Part shown: positions 54,385 to 63,082 of the stretch, piece by piece
How the letters are laid out: every line of letters begins with the position of its first letter
Position numbering within the stretch: position 1 is the first letter of the stretch
Assembly (NCBI RefSeq): GCF_011801125.1
Contig: NZ_CP046171.1
Coordinates: 372,001-436,000, forward strand
Direction: 5' to 3'
Length of the DNA stretch: 64,000 nt
Source: Nocardia brasiliensis
GTDB taxonomy: Bacteria > Actinomycetota > Actinomycetes > Mycobacteriales > Mycobacteriaceae
Notes under the pieces: generated by a model
Seen by the model: only the letters and a program-made list of their open reading frames with translations
Told to the model about the DNA's origin: nothing
Database searches by the model: none
Program-made: the position numbers and the translations under genes

Positions 54385-55425
54385 CTATGGCCGCGGTAGT
54401 TCCGCCCGAAGATCTGGATATGGGTCGATGATGCGTCGCGGAACTTCCTCTCGAACTGTCGATCTGAGTTCCAGTAGCCGTGGGCCTGCCACGTAGTGGC
54501 GTGCCCGGGTCTCACTCCGCGCGGCCAGTAATCCCGCCGCGGTCAACGCCTTGAAGTCGCGCGAGGCGGTTCGCTCATCGATCGCAGCGCGCACAAGGTA
54601 GCCATGCCTGCGGATGCGGAACCCGATCAACGCGTCGTACAGGATCTCCGTAACTTGAGCCACAGTCCAGCGTCTCGAGCCGGGGACCAACTGCCGACGC
54701 CGGTAAGCGCGAGGATGCGGTAGTAGTCCTCGGCGTTCACGCCGCGCCATTCCTCGATGCTGCAGAAGGTCGGCTCGGCGAGGCCGCCCCGGGGAGGCAC
54801 CGAGAGTCTGTAGGGCTCGGGCCATTCGGCCATCGCCGTCGCGAAAGGGTTGGATCATCACCAGGTTCAGATGCGCCATCGCGCCCGCGACGATCGGGTC
54901 TGCCACGCTGGTCAGCGTGCCAGCGAGTTCGGCCATCAATTCCGGGACCATGGCGGAGCCCGGCCCCTCGTAAACCGCGTCGCCGGTGGGTTCTTCACGC
55001 ACATAGATCGCGCCGGTGCGGTATTGCCCCGGGCTCTTGGACAGATCGTGGCCGAGCATCATGAAATGCAGTGCCTTGATAGTGGATTCGTCGATGGCAG
55101 CGCCGCTTCGCGCCACAGTGAGGACATAGCCGAGGGCCTGTCGATAGCCGCGGATCTCGGCGAAGGTCTGTTCGTCGGCGGTCAGCGCCTCTTCATAATC
55201 GACGGCGGCAGCGGCGTCGTCGGTCTGGACACGGTAGCCCTCGACGCTGTTCGAGCCGCGGATAGCGCGGGCCATGAGATTGCGGCGCAGCAATCCGGGC
55301 CACCGCTTCGGCACCCGCATCGCCGAAGCCAGATTGTCTCGACGGCGGTAGATCCCGGCGAGCACCATCTCGTCGATAGCGTCGAGCTCAGGGATTGTGT
55401 ACAGCATCGCCTGCCTCCGGGCCAT
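54385..55425 (-). pseudogene. Fic-family protein, frameshifted and catalytically defective
   Basis: The N-terminal part is Fic-like (LYTIPELDAIDEMVLAGIYRR, then GSNSVEGYRV, which is a regulatory-type motif). The catalytic segment reads MIQPFRDGDGRMAR, where the essential His of HPFxxGNGR is Gln and the Asn is Asp. After ALQTL the proper sequence moves to another frame (VPPRGGLAEPTFCSIEEWRG), then back again at WTVAQVTEILYDALIG. At least two indels therefore break the gene, and a segment after SWSP seems missing. Fic proteins transfer AMP to target proteins; this one should be inactive. The start at 55425 is approximate. Confidence 0.7.
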
Positions 55426-55623
55426 GGCGGCAACCCAGGATGCTGGGCTTTTCTGGGGTTGGCGGTCGGTGGGTCTCGAGTTGGGGTGGGATGGGCGGGT
55501 GCTCTTGGCTGGGGGTGGGGAACGGGCGCACACTTTTAGGGGTCGGCGTGCGTGGGAACGGGGCTGGTCCAGTTGGCTGAGGTGGCGGGTGCGCGCCGGG
55601 GCGCGAGGGGGTCGTGACTCGTG

Positions 55624-56628
55624 ATGGATTACAGCGAGCGCGGTGAGCAGGTCCAGATCGAGCAGGTGCCGCTGTCGCATCTCTCGCTCGAGGTCGGCCA
55701 CTTCTCCGTGTATCAGATCGCGCACGACATGGATCAGGTGCTGCGCCGGCTCCGGGCGATCGTGCCGCTGGTCGATACGTTCATCGCCGCCGCGCGGGCG
55801 GAATTCGGTTCCCGGGTGCGGGTGAGTACCTGCTATGTCCTCGACGACTACACCGAGCCGAACACCGACCCGCGCGCCGTGCTCGGCAAGCTCCTGACCG
55901 CCGCGGACGAAACCGGTTTGCGGATCGACTATTTGGCGCGCCAATCGGGTTGCGCGGTGGTGGTGCCGCGCGGCGACGGCGTGCCGTCGGGTGCGCCGAT
56001 CCAACTCGCCGAGTTGGTCGCCGCCAGTCTGGTCGCCGAGTCGGGGGTTTCGTCGTCGCCGGGAGATCGTCCGGCCGCCGCGGCGTCCGGTTGGTTGAGC
56101 AACGGCCGTCGCTCGGTCGACGAACCGGCGCAGCAGACGTGGATGGTGCCGTTTCGGCCGGCGCAGGAGTTCGGCCACGGCGATCACTCGATCTTCCTCG
56201 ACGTGCGGCTGTGGACGCGTAGCGCCGAAACGGTCAACGGGCGCACTGAGACTCGTATTCGATGGTCGGTGCCGATGCTCGTCGCCGTATGGCAGCTGCT
56301 GCGGCTCGGTGTGCTGCGCCGCGGCGGTGCGGCCGTCGTTCGGCCGCAACTGTGCGCACCCGAGGCCGGGTTCCCGAATCACTGGCAGGAGCTACCGGAG
56401 ATCATTCAGCTGGCCGCCGACGCGCCGCCGTTCGCGGCCTATCGGACGATGTCGATCGTGCCCAAAAATCGTGTCGCCCTTGTGCATTCGATCCAGATGA
56501 TCCTGGACCACCTGGACCTGGATCGGGCGGTGGTCGATCAGCTCATCGCGCGTGGCGCCGCGGAGCAGGTGCCGGTCACGGTGCCCCGCAAGCTTTCCGA
56601 CCGTGTTTCCCATCTGCTCTGGGAATAG
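55624..56628 (+). CDS. SCO2522-family protein, 334 aa
   Basis: The opening VPLSHLSLEVGHFSVYQIAHD, the middle VSTCYVLDDYTEPNTDP and GLRIDYLARQSGCAV, and the later WSVPMLVAVWQLLRLGVLR match the conserved SCO2522 family of Streptomyces and other actinobacteria. In Streptomyces the gene usually sits with SCO2521, SCO2523, SCO2524 and SCO2525 relatives, the last a predicted methyltransferase, but none is here. No enzymatic motif is known. ATG 55624; the preceding GTG is one codon upstream. Base composition is normal, unlike the T/G-rich gap before it. Confidence 0.75.
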   Translation: MDYSERGEQVQIEQVPLSHLSLEVGHFSVYQIAHDMDQVLRRLRAIVPLVDTFIAAARAEFGSRVRVSTCYVLDDYTEPNTDPRAVLGKLLTAADETGLRIDYLARQSGCAVVVPRGDGVPSGAPIQLAELVAASLVAESGVSSSPGDRPAAAASGWLSNGRRSVDEPAQQTWMVPFRPAQEFGHGDHSIFLDVRLWTRSAETVNGRTETRIRWSVPMLVAVWQLLRLGVLRRGGAAVVRPQLCAPEAGFPNHWQELPEIIQLAADAPPFAAYRTMSIVPKNRVALVHSIQMILDHLDLDRAVVDQLIARGAAEQVPVTVPRKLSDRVSHLLWE

Positions 56629-56653
56629 CCGTGCGCGAAATCGGCTTTCCGGG

Positions 56654-57148
56654 TCAGAGTTTGTATTCGAGTATGTCGCGAGGTTCGCCGATGCCGAAGT
56701 AATGTTCCTCGTATGCGGTCCAGGTGAATCCCATTCGCCGATATAGGTTATAGGCCGACTGGTTGGTAGGTCGAACGGTAATGAGAATGCTGCGCACCGA
56801 GTGTCGTCGACACAACTCGATCGCCTGCCCCAAAAGGGTTGACCCGTAGCCACGGCCGCACTTGCTCGCGGTGACGGCGAAGCTGAGCAGCCAGGCGCGC
56901 CGATCCGGCGTGAGGGCGACCAGCAGGTGCCCGCAGGCGGCGTCGTCCACCTCCGCGATCAGCCAGTTGCCGCCATGCAGGTCGAAGAGCTGGCGCAATA
57001 CGAAATAGGGGTAGGCGTGCTCGCCGAATCGTTCCTGCTCCACTGCCGCGACACCCTCGAGATCGGAGAGCGCGGCCAATCGATACACGGGCGTCGATGA
57101 CGCTGTCGCGATGTCCACTGTGTTCCCTTGCGCGGTAACGCGGGTCAT
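56654..57148 (-). CDS. GNAT N-acetyltransferase, RimI-like, 164 aa
   Basis: The acetyl-CoA site is SKCGRGYGSTLLGQAIELCR with the Q/RxxGxG/A pattern, and the C-terminal NLYRRMGFTWTAYEEHYFG matches RimI-type enzymes. VVDDAACGHLLVALTPD forms the expected beta strand. RimI-like proteins acetylate protein N-termini or small amines; the substrate here is unknown. ATG 57148. Convergent with the SCO2522-family gene, with a 25-base gap. Confidence 0.87.
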   Translation of the reverse strand: MTRVTAQGNTVDIATASSTPVYRLAALSDLEGVAAVEQERFGEHAYPYFVLRQLFDLHGGNWLIAEVDDAACGHLLVALTPDRRAWLLSFAVTASKCGRGYGSTLLGQAIELCRRHSVRSILITVRPTNQSAYNLYRRMGFTWTAYEEHYFGIGEPRDILEYKL

Positions 57149-57326
57149 AAATCAACAGCGTAGGCGTTTGCTCGCATGTTCGGCGGGTGCACGGCACACG
57201 CTGTCCGGATCGAGGTAGTTTATGCGCCATTGTGTTATTCCGTCATGGCGACCCCCGGCCGACTGCTTTGGGCGCGGCGATAATTCGGCGCGATTCCGCG
57301 TTGCTCGCGGTTCGCCGAAATTCGCC

Positions 57327-58067
57327 TCAGACGGTCGCCGCGGCCTCGGTGGCGCCGTCGGTGACCCGAATGTGCTGCGCAGTGACCGCTTCGGCGGCAT
57401 CGGTCGCCAGAAACGCGACCACTTCGGTGATTTCGGTTGTTTCGCTCACGGGCCCGGGCAACTGCGCCACGGCGGGCGCGTTCGCGTCCGGTCCGCCGTT
57501 CGCGGGGCTCACCGCGTTGACGGTGATGCGCCGCTGGGTGAAGTCGGCGGCCAACCCGCGGGTGAACTCCGCGATTGCCCCCGTGGCTGCGGCATCGACC
57601 GTACTGTCCGACGGGGTGGCACTCGCGACGGTGATGACGCGTCCACCATCGGCCAGTTGGGTCGCGGCCAGCTGCAGGCCGTGCAGCACGCCCTTCGCCG
57701 GGGTGGCGAAGGCGAGGTCGAACTCGTCCTCGGTGAGCTCGGCCAGCGGGGTGCTGACCGCCGGGCCGGTGGTGCTCACCAGTACATCCCAGCGCCCGCA
57801 TTCTTCGAGCAGGGCCTGCACCAGTTCCTCGTACTCGAGCCGGTCCCCGATGTCGGCCGCGAGCGCCAGCGCAGCACCACCGGACCCGGTGATCTCCTTG
57901 ACCACATCCGCCGCGGATTCCGGCGCGTGCGGATGCTGGATCACCACCTGCGCCCCCTGCGCGGCGAGTGAGACGGCGATCTTCTTGCCGATCCCGCTGT
58001 CACCGCCGGTGATCAGCACCGTCTTCCCGGTGAGCGGTCCGGCGCCAGCCGCGGCGGGTGAACCCAT
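57327..58067 (-). CDS. short-chain dehydrogenase fold lacking catalytic Tyr and Lys, 246 aa
   Basis: The cofactor loop TGGDSGIGKKIAVSLAAQGA is intact. The usual NNAG is VSTTG, and the block where YxxxK should lie reads STVDAAATGAIAEFTRG, aligned against YAATKGAIAEFTR of active enzymes. Both the catalytic Tyr (Asp here) and Lys (Thr here) are missing. The protein may bind NAD(P) but should not act as a standard reductase; a sensor or partner role is possible. The ATG at 58067 follows GAAAGG; an in-frame upstream start would add 14 doubtful residues. Confidence 0.8.
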   Translation of the reverse strand: MGSPAAAGAGPLTGKTVLITGGDSGIGKKIAVSLAAQGAQVVIQHPHAPESAADVVKEITGSGGAALALAADIGDRLEYEELVQALLEECGRWDVLVSTTGPAVSTPLAELTEDEFDLAFATPAKGVLHGLQLAATQLADGGRVITVASATPSDSTVDAAATGAIAEFTRGLAADFTQRRITVNAVSPANGGPDANAPAVAQLPGPVSETTEITEVVAFLATDAAEAVTAQHIRVTDGATEAAATV

Positions 58068-58162
58068 GTTTCGGCCTTTCGGAGGGGGACGAAACCGATT
58101 CTGCCCCAAGGCGGGTCATCTACCCGGTGGAACCACGCCGATCGGCGCCATGGTGAGGCGTG

Positions 58163-59344
58163 TCACGCCTGCGTGCTCCGCCATGCGGGGCGGCGCGCAT
58201 TGGTGAGCCACCGCAGCAGCCATTCGGCGGGACCGTACCGGTAGTGCCGCAACCACACCGCGCTCAGCGCCAGCTGGAAGCCGAACACGAGTACGGCCGT
58301 CGCGATGGTCGCGGCGGGCGAGAGCCGGCCCGCCCAGCCGAGCCCGATGCCGGTGAACAGCAGCAGACCGATCGCGGATTGACCGAGATAGTTGGTCAGC
58401 GCGATTCGACCCGCCGGTGCCAGTGCGCCGCGAATCCACGCGGTGCGCGGGCTGTGCATCAGCCGCAGCAGGGTCGCGACATACGCGGCCGCCAGGAAGG
58501 GGGCGGTCGCCACGCTCACCGCCACCGCGAGGGCCGTGCCGGTGCCGCCGCCGAGGGTGTAGATCACGCTGCCGGTCAAGCCGATCGGGAAGCCGATCCA
58601 TTGGACGCGGCGCAGCATCGGTTCGTCGCCACGCACCTCGGCCAGCAGCTTGCGCCGACCCGCGACGAGACCGAGCAGGAACATCGCCAGCGCGGTCGGG
58701 CCTTGCAGGCTGACGGCCTGCAGGAGCAGCAGTCGTAGTCCGTCGAGATGGGTGCCGATGATCTCGCCCCAACCGCCGAGCATGGCCGCGGTCGTTTGCT
58801 CGGCGTTGACTCTGGCCTGCTCCGCCGAGGGCAGCATGGCCGTCATGTCCAGGAACAAGCCGCTGATCAGCAGGCTTGACAGCACGAGGCCGTAGAGCGC
58901 CCCGGCGATGCGCAGCGCGGTCCGGTCGGTGACCCGGCGCAGCAGGAAAAGGGCGAGGCAGGCGACGGCGTAGGTGGTGAGCACGTCACCGCCGTACAGG
59001 AACACGATGTGCGCGACGCCGAGGAGGAACAGCCCGGCGATGCGCCGCAGCATGCGCGGTTCGAACGCCGCGCCCGCGTCGGCCGCCGAGCCCATCTGCA
59101 AGGTGAAGCTGTAGCCGAACAGGAACGAGAAGAGCAGATAGAACTTCATGTCGACGAAGACCGTGGACAGGCCGCGGACCAGCTCGTCGAGCGGGCCGTC
59201 GAACGCCGGATCGATGACCAGGTTGCCTGGGTAGCCGGACGACATGAACGTGATGTTGACGATGAAGATGCCCAAGAGGGCGAAGCCGCGCAGGGCGTCT
59301 ACGTCATAGACGCGAGTGCGCGGGGTGACCATTTGATCGGTCAT
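58163..59344 (-). CDS. DUF418-family membrane protein, 393 aa
   Basis: Ten to eleven membrane helices. The N-terminal RVYDVDALRGFALLGIFIVNI and the C-terminal LTNYLGQSAIGLLLFTGIGLGW with W-L-R-H-Y-R-Y-G-P-A-E-W-L-L-R are the DUF418 hallmarks. The family is related to acyltransferase 3 proteins and E. coli YeiB; transport or acylation roles are proposed. The start is ATG 59344. It is divergent from a TetR regulator with twin GATACTATC palindromes between them, so it is likely the regulator's target. Confidence 0.88.
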   Translation of the reverse strand: MTDQMVTPRTRVYDVDALRGFALLGIFIVNITFMSSGYPGNLVIDPAFDGPLDELVRGLSTVFVDMKFYLLFSFLFGYSFTLQMGSAADAGAAFEPRMLRRIAGLFLLGVAHIVFLYGGDVLTTYAVACLALFLLRRVTDRTALRIAGALYGLVLSSLLISGLFLDMTAMLPSAEQARVNAEQTTAAMLGGWGEIIGTHLDGLRLLLLQAVSLQGPTALAMFLLGLVAGRRKLLAEVRGDEPMLRRVQWIGFPIGLTGSVIYTLGGGTGTALAVAVSVATAPFLAAAYVATLLRLMHSPRTAWIRGALAPAGRIALTNYLGQSAIGLLLFTGIGLGWAGRLSPAATIATAVLVFGFQLALSAVWLRHYRYGPAEWLLRWLTNARRPAWRSTQA

Positions 59345-59377
59345 GGCTGCCAGCTTCCGGTCTTTTAAATGTCCAAT

Positions 59378-59402
59378 GGATACTATCCTATAGATACTAT
59401 CT
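59378..59402. promoter_or_regulatory. twin palindromes GGATACTATCC and AGATACTATCT
   Basis: GGATACTATCC (59378-59388) and AGATACTATCT (59392-59402) share the core GATACTATC, with centres 14 bases apart. TACTAT at 59395-59400 could serve as a -10 box for the TetR gene. Their position between the divergent DUF418 and TetR genes suggests operators of that TetR protein. Confidence 0.7.
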
Positions 59403-59460
59403 GCCGGACTACGATGCAACCGGTCGATTCATGTCGCCGAGCACGAGGAAGGTGTCCGCA

Positions 59461-60225
59461 GTGGCCGAGCAGGCAATGCCCGCGGAGTTGAGCCGGTTGT
59501 GGCGGCTCGCGCCATCGGCGCGGTTGGGGCGTCCCGCCGAACTCGACGTCGATCAGGTGGTGCGCAAGGCGGTCGAACTCGCCGACCGCGACGGGCTCGC
59601 GGGCGTCACGTTGATGAAAGTCGCCGCCGCGCTTGGTTTCACGAAGATGGCCCTGTATCGGCATGTCGGGTCCAAGGACGAACTCTTCGAGCTGATGGCC
59701 GACTACGCGTCAGGCCCGGCGCCCGAGTTCCCGATCGCGCCCGCCGATTGGCGCACGGCACTGCGGCGCTGGGCCAACGAGATGCGCGCTACGCACCTGC
59801 GGCACCCGTGGCTGCCGCAGGTGCCGGTCGCCGGGCCGCCGCGTGGTCCGAACACCATCAGCTGGATGGACGCGCATCTGCGGATATTGGCGGGCACCCC
59901 GCTCGACTGGGCCACCAAGGTGGCCGTCATGATGCTGGTCAGCGGTCACGTGCGCCAGGCGAGCCTGCTCACGCAACAACTGGCCGAAGGGCGCGTGGGC
60001 ACGGGACTGGACGAGGCTCAGGTCAACCAGGCTTACACGCGTTCCCTGGCCGAGTTGGTCGACCGGGATCGCTATCCGGAAGCCGCGAAACTCTTCGGCT
60101 CCACCGTCTTCGACCCGCCGCCCGCCCCGCCCGCGGACCCCACCGAAGACCCCGATTTCGCCTGCACCCTCGAGATCGTTCTCAACGGCATAGCCCACGA
60201 GATAGCCGCCGCCGAAAAGGCCTGA
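59461..60225 (+). CDS. TetR-family regulator (TetR_C type), 254 aa
   Basis: The helix-turn-helix LDVDQVVRKAVELADRDGLAGVTLMKVAAALGFTKMALYRHVGSKDELFELMADYA is followed by a long ligand domain of the tetracycline-repressor C-terminal type. I place the start at GTG 59461, eight bases after GAGGAAGG; ATG 59431 has no ribosome site. Divergent from DUF418, which it probably controls through the twin palindromes. The effector is unknown, with hydrophobic drugs typical for the subfamily. Confidence 0.85.
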   Translation: MAEQAMPAELSRLWRLAPSARLGRPAELDVDQVVRKAVELADRDGLAGVTLMKVAAALGFTKMALYRHVGSKDELFELMADYASGPAPEFPIAPADWRTALRRWANEMRATHLRHPWLPQVPVAGPPRGPNTISWMDAHLRILAGTPLDWATKVAVMMLVSGHVRQASLLTQQLAEGRVGTGLDEAQVNQAYTRSLAELVDRDRYPEAAKLFGSTVFDPPPAPPADPTEDPDFACTLEIVLNGIAHEIAAAEKA

Positions 60226-60241
60226 CCTACCCCGGATACGA

Positions 60242-60273
60242 CTCTGCCCCGGCCGGTGAAGGCCGGGGCAGAG
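60242..60273. terminator. hairpin between tetR and tRNA-Pro
   Basis: A 13-base perfect stem (60242-60254 with 60261-60273) surrounds GGTGAA. It lies 16 bases past the TetR stop and 19 bases past the 3' end of the tRNA gene on the other strand, so it can terminate both. Confidence 0.8.
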
Positions 60274-60291
60274 CGTTCGTCTCAACCACGA

Positions 60292-60366
<75 letters not shown>

Positions 60367-60447
60367 TGAATCGAACCTGCAGTAGCTTACAACAGGGACG
60401 GCCTGGACGTTAAACCGCCTGCTCAGCGGGGGTATCCCGCGGGCAGT

Positions 60448-61932
60448 CTAGCCGTCGTGGGCGCGAATGCTGGTGAAGATGCGCTTGGCGGTGTCGGCGT
60501 CGAGGGCGTTCGGGACGCCGGTGTCGGCGGCGATCACCATGACGAAGTTGCCGCTGTCGGTGGGGTAGGCCACGGTGTACACGGAGTAGGCCGTGGCGCA
60601 ACCGGGCTTGGCCTGGCTGACGGTGCCCTTGGTCTCCACGAACATGCCGTGCTGGGTGCCGTCCAGCGAGGCGAGCGGTACTGGCGCGCTCGGCGTGCCG
60701 TCGGCGGACCCGGTGTAGGCGAGCTTGGCCGTCCGAGTGCCGAGATCGGTTGCCGCCGTTGCGGAATCGGGGTTCTGCGAGCCGGTGAGGAAGGACACCG
60801 TGCGGGTGGAGCCGGGGCAGTATCCCTTGCCCTCGCTGGCGTAACCCTTGCCGGCCACCGCGTTCGGTGGTTCGCCGAATCCGCCGATGACCGTCTCCGC
60901 CGCGACGGTCCAGCCTGCGGGCACGTCGTAGGCCGCGCCGCGGTCGGGCGCGACGACGACCTGATAGCCCGGAATCACCGGGGTTTCGTTGCGGCCGTTG
61001 GGGTTGGTCGTCGGCGCGGCGGAGGTGGTCGTGGACGACGTGGGCCCGGCGCTTGCGCTCGGCGTGAGCGCGCTCACCATGGATGGCGAATTCTGTTGGG
61101 TCGCGGAGTTATCCGAGCCGGGTCTGGTCAGCACGATCGCGGTCACCGCACCCGCGGCGACCAGGAGCACGACCAGCCCGATCAACAGCCCGGCTTTGCC
61201 GCGGCCGCCCGGCGGTTTCGTACCGGGGCCGTAACCGGACGGCCCCTGGGGCGGTCCGCCGAACCCGTTCTGCGGCCCGTAACCGGCAGGCTGGCCGTAT
61301 TGCGGCGTGCCGTACGCGGGGGCTTGGTACTGCTCGATCGGTGGCACCTCGCCGTACTGGCCCGGTGCCGGTTGCCATTGCCGCCCTGGGTCGGGCTGGC
61401 CTAATCGGTTGGCCTGTGGGTAGCCGAGCAGTGTCGGCGCGGCCTCGGCAGGACGACTCTGATTCGGGTCGGCGCCGAGGCTCGGCTGCCACAGCCCGCC
61501 CGGTGCGCCAGGGCCGGAGCCGCCGGAAACGGGTTGTGCCAACAGGGTTGGGTCGGCCTGGGCCGGGGTCTGCCACCCCGCGGGCTGGGCGGGCCCGCCG
61601 GGCTGCTGCCACTGCACCGTCGGCGCGGGCGCGCTCGGGCCGGGCTGCCACTGGTAGTTCGGGCGCGCCTCGGCGCCGGCCTGCGGGTCGGGTGCGGCGG
61701 GATTCGGCTGCCATTGCAGCGTGGGATCGGCGCCGGGTCCCGCTTCGGCTTGTCGCTCGGCCCAGCCGGCCGGCGGCTGCCAGGTCTGATGGAAGCCGGA
61801 GTCACGTTTCCACGGGCGCCCCTGTTGCTCGGCGCCCGCGTCCTGCGGCGCGGGCGAGTCGCCGGACGGGTACGGCACACCGGGCTGACCCAGAACCGTC
61901 GGGTCGTTGCGCCGGTCGTCGAATCCACTCAC
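60448..61932 (-). CDS. Pro/Gln/Trp-rich membrane-anchored protein, 494 aa
   Basis: Residues 1-240 are disordered and rich in Pro, Gln, Gly and Trp, with repeated units like LQWQPNP, WQPGP and WQPSLG. One membrane helix follows the basic patch GGRGKAG (AGLLIGLVVLLVAAGAVTAIVLT). A Ser/Thr-rich linker leads to an exported domain from about residue 330 with two cysteines (GYCPGSTR and KPGCATAY). Topology suggests cytoplasmic repeats with an outside domain, as in some mycobacterial MmpS- or PknH-type neighbours, but I recognise no family. ATG 61932. Confidence 0.75.
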   Translation of the reverse strand: MSGFDDRRNDPTVLGQPGVPYPSGDSPAPQDAGAEQQGRPWKRDSGFHQTWQPPAGWAERQAEAGPGADPTLQWQPNPAAPDPQAGAEARPNYQWQPGPSAPAPTVQWQQPGGPAQPAGWQTPAQADPTLLAQPVSGGSGPGAPGGLWQPSLGADPNQSRPAEAAPTLLGYPQANRLGQPDPGRQWQPAPGQYGEVPPIEQYQAPAYGTPQYGQPAGYGPQNGFGGPPQGPSGYGPGTKPPGGRGKAGLLIGLVVLLVAAGAVTAIVLTRPGSDNSATQQNSPSMVSALTPSASAGPTSSTTTSAAPTTNPNGRNETPVIPGYQVVVAPDRGAAYDVPAGWTVAAETVIGGFGEPPNAVAGKGYASEGKGYCPGSTRTVSFLTGSQNPDSATAATDLGTRTAKLAYTGSADGTPSAPVPLASLDGTQHGMFVETKGTVSQAKPGCATAYSVYTVAYPTDSGNFVMVIAADTGVPNALDADTAKRIFTSIRAHDG

Positions 61933-61972
61933 AGTTGTCCCCTACCTGACACACACGTCTCGGCACGCGACC

Positions 61973-62935
61973 TTAGCGGGCGACGGCCTCCGACGCAGAC
62001 ACGCCCTGGCCCGAGTCGCTCGCAGGCCGCTTCGGCGGCGCCGCGACCAGCGTCAGCAGGGTCGCTTCGGGACGGCAGCAGAAGCGGTAGGGCGCCCACG
62101 GCGAGGTGCCGATGCCCGCGGAGACGTGCAGTTGGGTGTGCTCGCCCCACTTCGAGGGGCCCTTCACCCGGGACCGGTCGATACCGCAGTTGGTGACCAG
62201 CGCGCCGTAGCCGGGCAGGCACAGCTGGCCGCCGTGCGTGTGCCCGGCCATCACCAGGTCGTAGCCGTCGTCGGCGAAGCGGTCGAGCACGCGGGGCTCG
62301 GGCGAATGGGTCAGGCCGATGCGTAGCTCCGCCAACGGGTTCGGCGTGCCCGCGATGGTGTCGTAGCGGTCGCGCCGCAGGTGCGGATCGTCCACGCCCG
62401 CGGTGGCGATGCGGATGCCAGCCACCTCCAGGTCGCGGCGTACGTGGGTCAGGTCCAGCCAGCCCCGCTCGGTGAACGCCGCGCGCAGGTCCTTCCACGG
62501 CAGTGGCGCGCCGTAAACGCGCCGGTGGTCCTTCTTGAAGTACTTGAGCGGGTTCTTCGGCACCGGCGCGAAGTAGTCGTTGCTCCCGAAAACGAAAAGC
62601 CCCGGGCGGGAAAGCAATCCGCCGAGGGCCTGGACTACCGCGGGTACCGACTTCTGATGCGAGAGGTTGTCGCCGGTGTTGACGACCAGGTCCGGCTCCA
62701 GCCGATCCAGTTCCCGCAGCCACTGCTGCTTGTGCTTCTGGCCGGGGGTCATGTGCAGGTCGCTGATGTGGAGCACCCGCAGCGAGGACGACCCCGGTGC
62801 GAGCACCGGCATGGTTGCCTCCCGCAGAACGAAGGCGTTGCGTTCGACCAGCGAGGCGTAGCCGATTCCGGCCACCGCCGCCCCAGCGGCTCCCAACGCG
62901 GTCGTGCGGACAGCAGAGGTCGAGATCACGGGCAT
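61973..62935 (-). CDS. metallophosphoesterase, 320 aa
   Basis: A calcineurin-like phosphoesterase with the di-metal motif pieces ISDLHM (DxH), NTGDNLSH (GD), GSNDYF (GN-like), and the final MAGHTHGGQLCLP (GHxH). An N-terminal hydrophobic segment (TTALGAAGAAVAGIGYASLV) suggests membrane anchoring or export. Family members act on phospholipids, cyclic nucleotides or pyrophosphate bonds; YkuE-like relatives are exported. ATG 62935. Divergent from the YqeY-like gene. Confidence 0.88.
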   Translation of the reverse strand: MPVISTSAVRTTALGAAGAAVAGIGYASLVERNAFVLREATMPVLAPGSSSLRVLHISDLHMTPGQKHKQQWLRELDRLEPDLVVNTGDNLSHQKSVPAVVQALGGLLSRPGLFVFGSNDYFAPVPKNPLKYFKKDHRRVYGAPLPWKDLRAAFTERGWLDLTHVRRDLEVAGIRIATAGVDDPHLRRDRYDTIAGTPNPLAELRIGLTHSPEPRVLDRFADDGYDLVMAGHTHGGQLCLPGYGALVTNCGIDRSRVKGPSKWGEHTQLHVSAGIGTSPWAPYRFCCRPEATLLTLVAAPPKRPASDSGQGVSASEAVAR

Positions 62936-63049
62936 TTGCCCAGCATAGGTGACCCCGCTGTGGATCGCCGAGTGTGTTTACGCACAAGCCCTTGCGCGTA
63001 CGCCGCGGATCGGCGTGCGCAAATGGCTCGCGGCGGGCAAATGTGGTGG

Positions 63050-63075
63050 GCCGCTCGCGCGCGAGCGGCTACCGT
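63050..63075 (+). promoter_or_regulatory. 20-bp palindrome abutting the -10 box of the YqeY-like gene
   Basis: GCCGCTCGCG and its complement CGCGAGCGGC form a perfect palindrome at 63050-63069. TACCGT follows at once (63070-63075), and the ATG is seven bases further, so the transcript is likely leaderless. A protein bound at the palindrome would block the promoter. Confidence 0.55.
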
Positions 63076-63082
63076 GAGCCTC

